Shown here: piece by piece, positions 5,695-6,155 of the stretch | How positions within the stretch are numbered: position 1 is the first letter of the stretch | Layout: each line of letters opens with the position of its first letter | Source of the DNA: Planctomycetota bacterium | GTDB taxonomy: Bacteria; Planctomycetota; Planctomycetia; Planctomycetales; Planctomycetaceae | NCBI GenBank assembly: GCA_023429275.1 | Contig: JAEYWB010000289.1 | Span: forward strand, 1 to 6,155 | DNA length: 6,155 nucleotides | Reading direction: 5' to 3' | Position numbers and translations under genes: made by a program | Notes under the pieces: model-generated | What the model saw: the letters and a program-made list of their open reading frames with translations, nothing else | Told to the model about the DNA's origin: nothing | Databases searched by the model: none

Positions 5695-6155
5695 TCACCG
5701 GCTCGACGACTTCGTCGATGGAACTCGGCTCTCGGTTCTCTGCAGATCACTTAACAACCTCCTTGCCTCCACATCGCGCGGCCTGAGCGACGCTGCGATT
5801 AAAGCTTGCTCTCGAGCTTCGGAGATCCGACCCATCCGCTGAAGAACTCGGGAGAGTTCCAGGCGAGGATCTGCCTCCAGGGGAGCAAGGGAGATGGATT
5901 GTTCGAGCGAGAGAATACTCGCGTCAAAGTCCCCTCGCAACTCCCAGGCGCCTGCCTTCAGACGATAACTATCACCGTCGGGAAGTGCCTGAGAAGTCTC
6001 TGTTAACGACAGGAGTTCAAGGATTCTTGCGCCCACGGATTCGCGCTCTGCGGACTGGTGATCTCCGGTCAATTCGGCCCGGGCAAAGTGGTGCAGGAGA
6101 GATGGGGATGCGGGCAGAACGTTCCGGAGCTCCTCGTCGAAGGTGAGGCCCGGCG
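5695..6155 (-). CDS. Tetratricopeptide-repeat protein, C-terminal part (N-terminus beyond window)
   Basis: The frame is open from the right edge to a TGA at 5697-5695, giving 152 residues. An internal TTG at 6072 could be read as a start, but coding-like sequence (PGLTFDEELRNVLP and onward) continues upstream of it, so I treat the gene as partial. Numbering from the edge, two TPR-like helix pairs are visible. One is at about 62-93, with LKAGAWELRGDFDASILSLE and ending SLAP. The other is at about 96-127, with LSRVLQRMGRISEAREQALI and ending SLRP. Each has the Gly/Ala pattern and closing proline typical of the repeat. A weaker helical stretch precedes them at about 18-50, and the last 15 residues are polar and probably disordered. 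TPRs bind other proteins, so the partner and function cannot be read here. Local GC is lower (about 53-55% in two sampled lines) than in the polysaccharide genes, and the 288-nt gap suggests a separate transcription unit. Confidence 0.75.
   Translation of the reverse strand, partial: PGLTFDEELRNVLPASPSLLHHFARAELTGDHQSAERESVGARILELLSLTETSQALPDGDSYRLKAGAWELRGDFDASILSLEQSISLAPLEADPRLELSRVLQRMGRISEAREQALIAASLRPRDVEARRLLSDLQRTESRVPSTKSSSR

Overview
The window is a GC-rich bacterial segment (about 68% GC in one sampled line of a gene body) in which every gene I can support lies on the minus strand. Read in the direction of transcription, from right to left, it holds: the C-terminal part of a tetratricopeptide-repeat protein (5695-6155, open at the right edge); a polyprenyl-phosphate sugar-1-phosphate transferase of the WecA/TagO family with an unusual C-terminal soluble extension (3886-5406); a NusG/RfaH-family specialised transcription elongation factor (3124-3723); a Wzc-type bacterial tyrosine autokinase fused to its Wzz-like chain-length domain (601 to about 2886); and the first 192 residues of a multi-pass membrane protein, probably the Wzy-like repeat-unit polymerase (1-576, open at the left edge).

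The four leftward genes from 5406 to 1 form the front of an exopolysaccharide/O-antigen locus of the Wzx/Wzy-dependent kind. The WecA-like enzyme would load the first sugar phosphate onto undecaprenyl phosphate. The NusG paralog would let RNA polymerase read through a long operon. The tyrosine autokinase would control chain length and export. The polymerase would join repeat units. Flippase, outer-membrane exporter, phosphatase and dedicated glycosyltransferases are not visible and would be expected beyond the left edge.

Gene spacing is uneven. The kinase and polymerase are only 24 nt apart and probably coupled. The WecA-like/NusG gap (162 nt) and the NusG/kinase gap (about 200 nt) are longer and carry inverted repeats. 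The 288-nt gap upstream of the WecA-like gene has a nested inverted repeat and a 14-bp palindrome that look like a structured leader or operator region.

The organism is probably a member of Planctomycetota or a similar GC-rich Gram-negative lineage. This rests on the style of the proteins (fused WecA extension, Wzc with a tyrosine-rich tail, NusG paralog between them), high GC and weak Shine-Dalgarno sequences. It is inference from memory of such loci, not proof. No rRNA, tRNA, CRISPR array, transposase or integrase was seen. The best candidates for something new are the extra C-terminal domain on the sugar-phosphate transferase and the RNA-structure-rich gaps around the NusG paralog.
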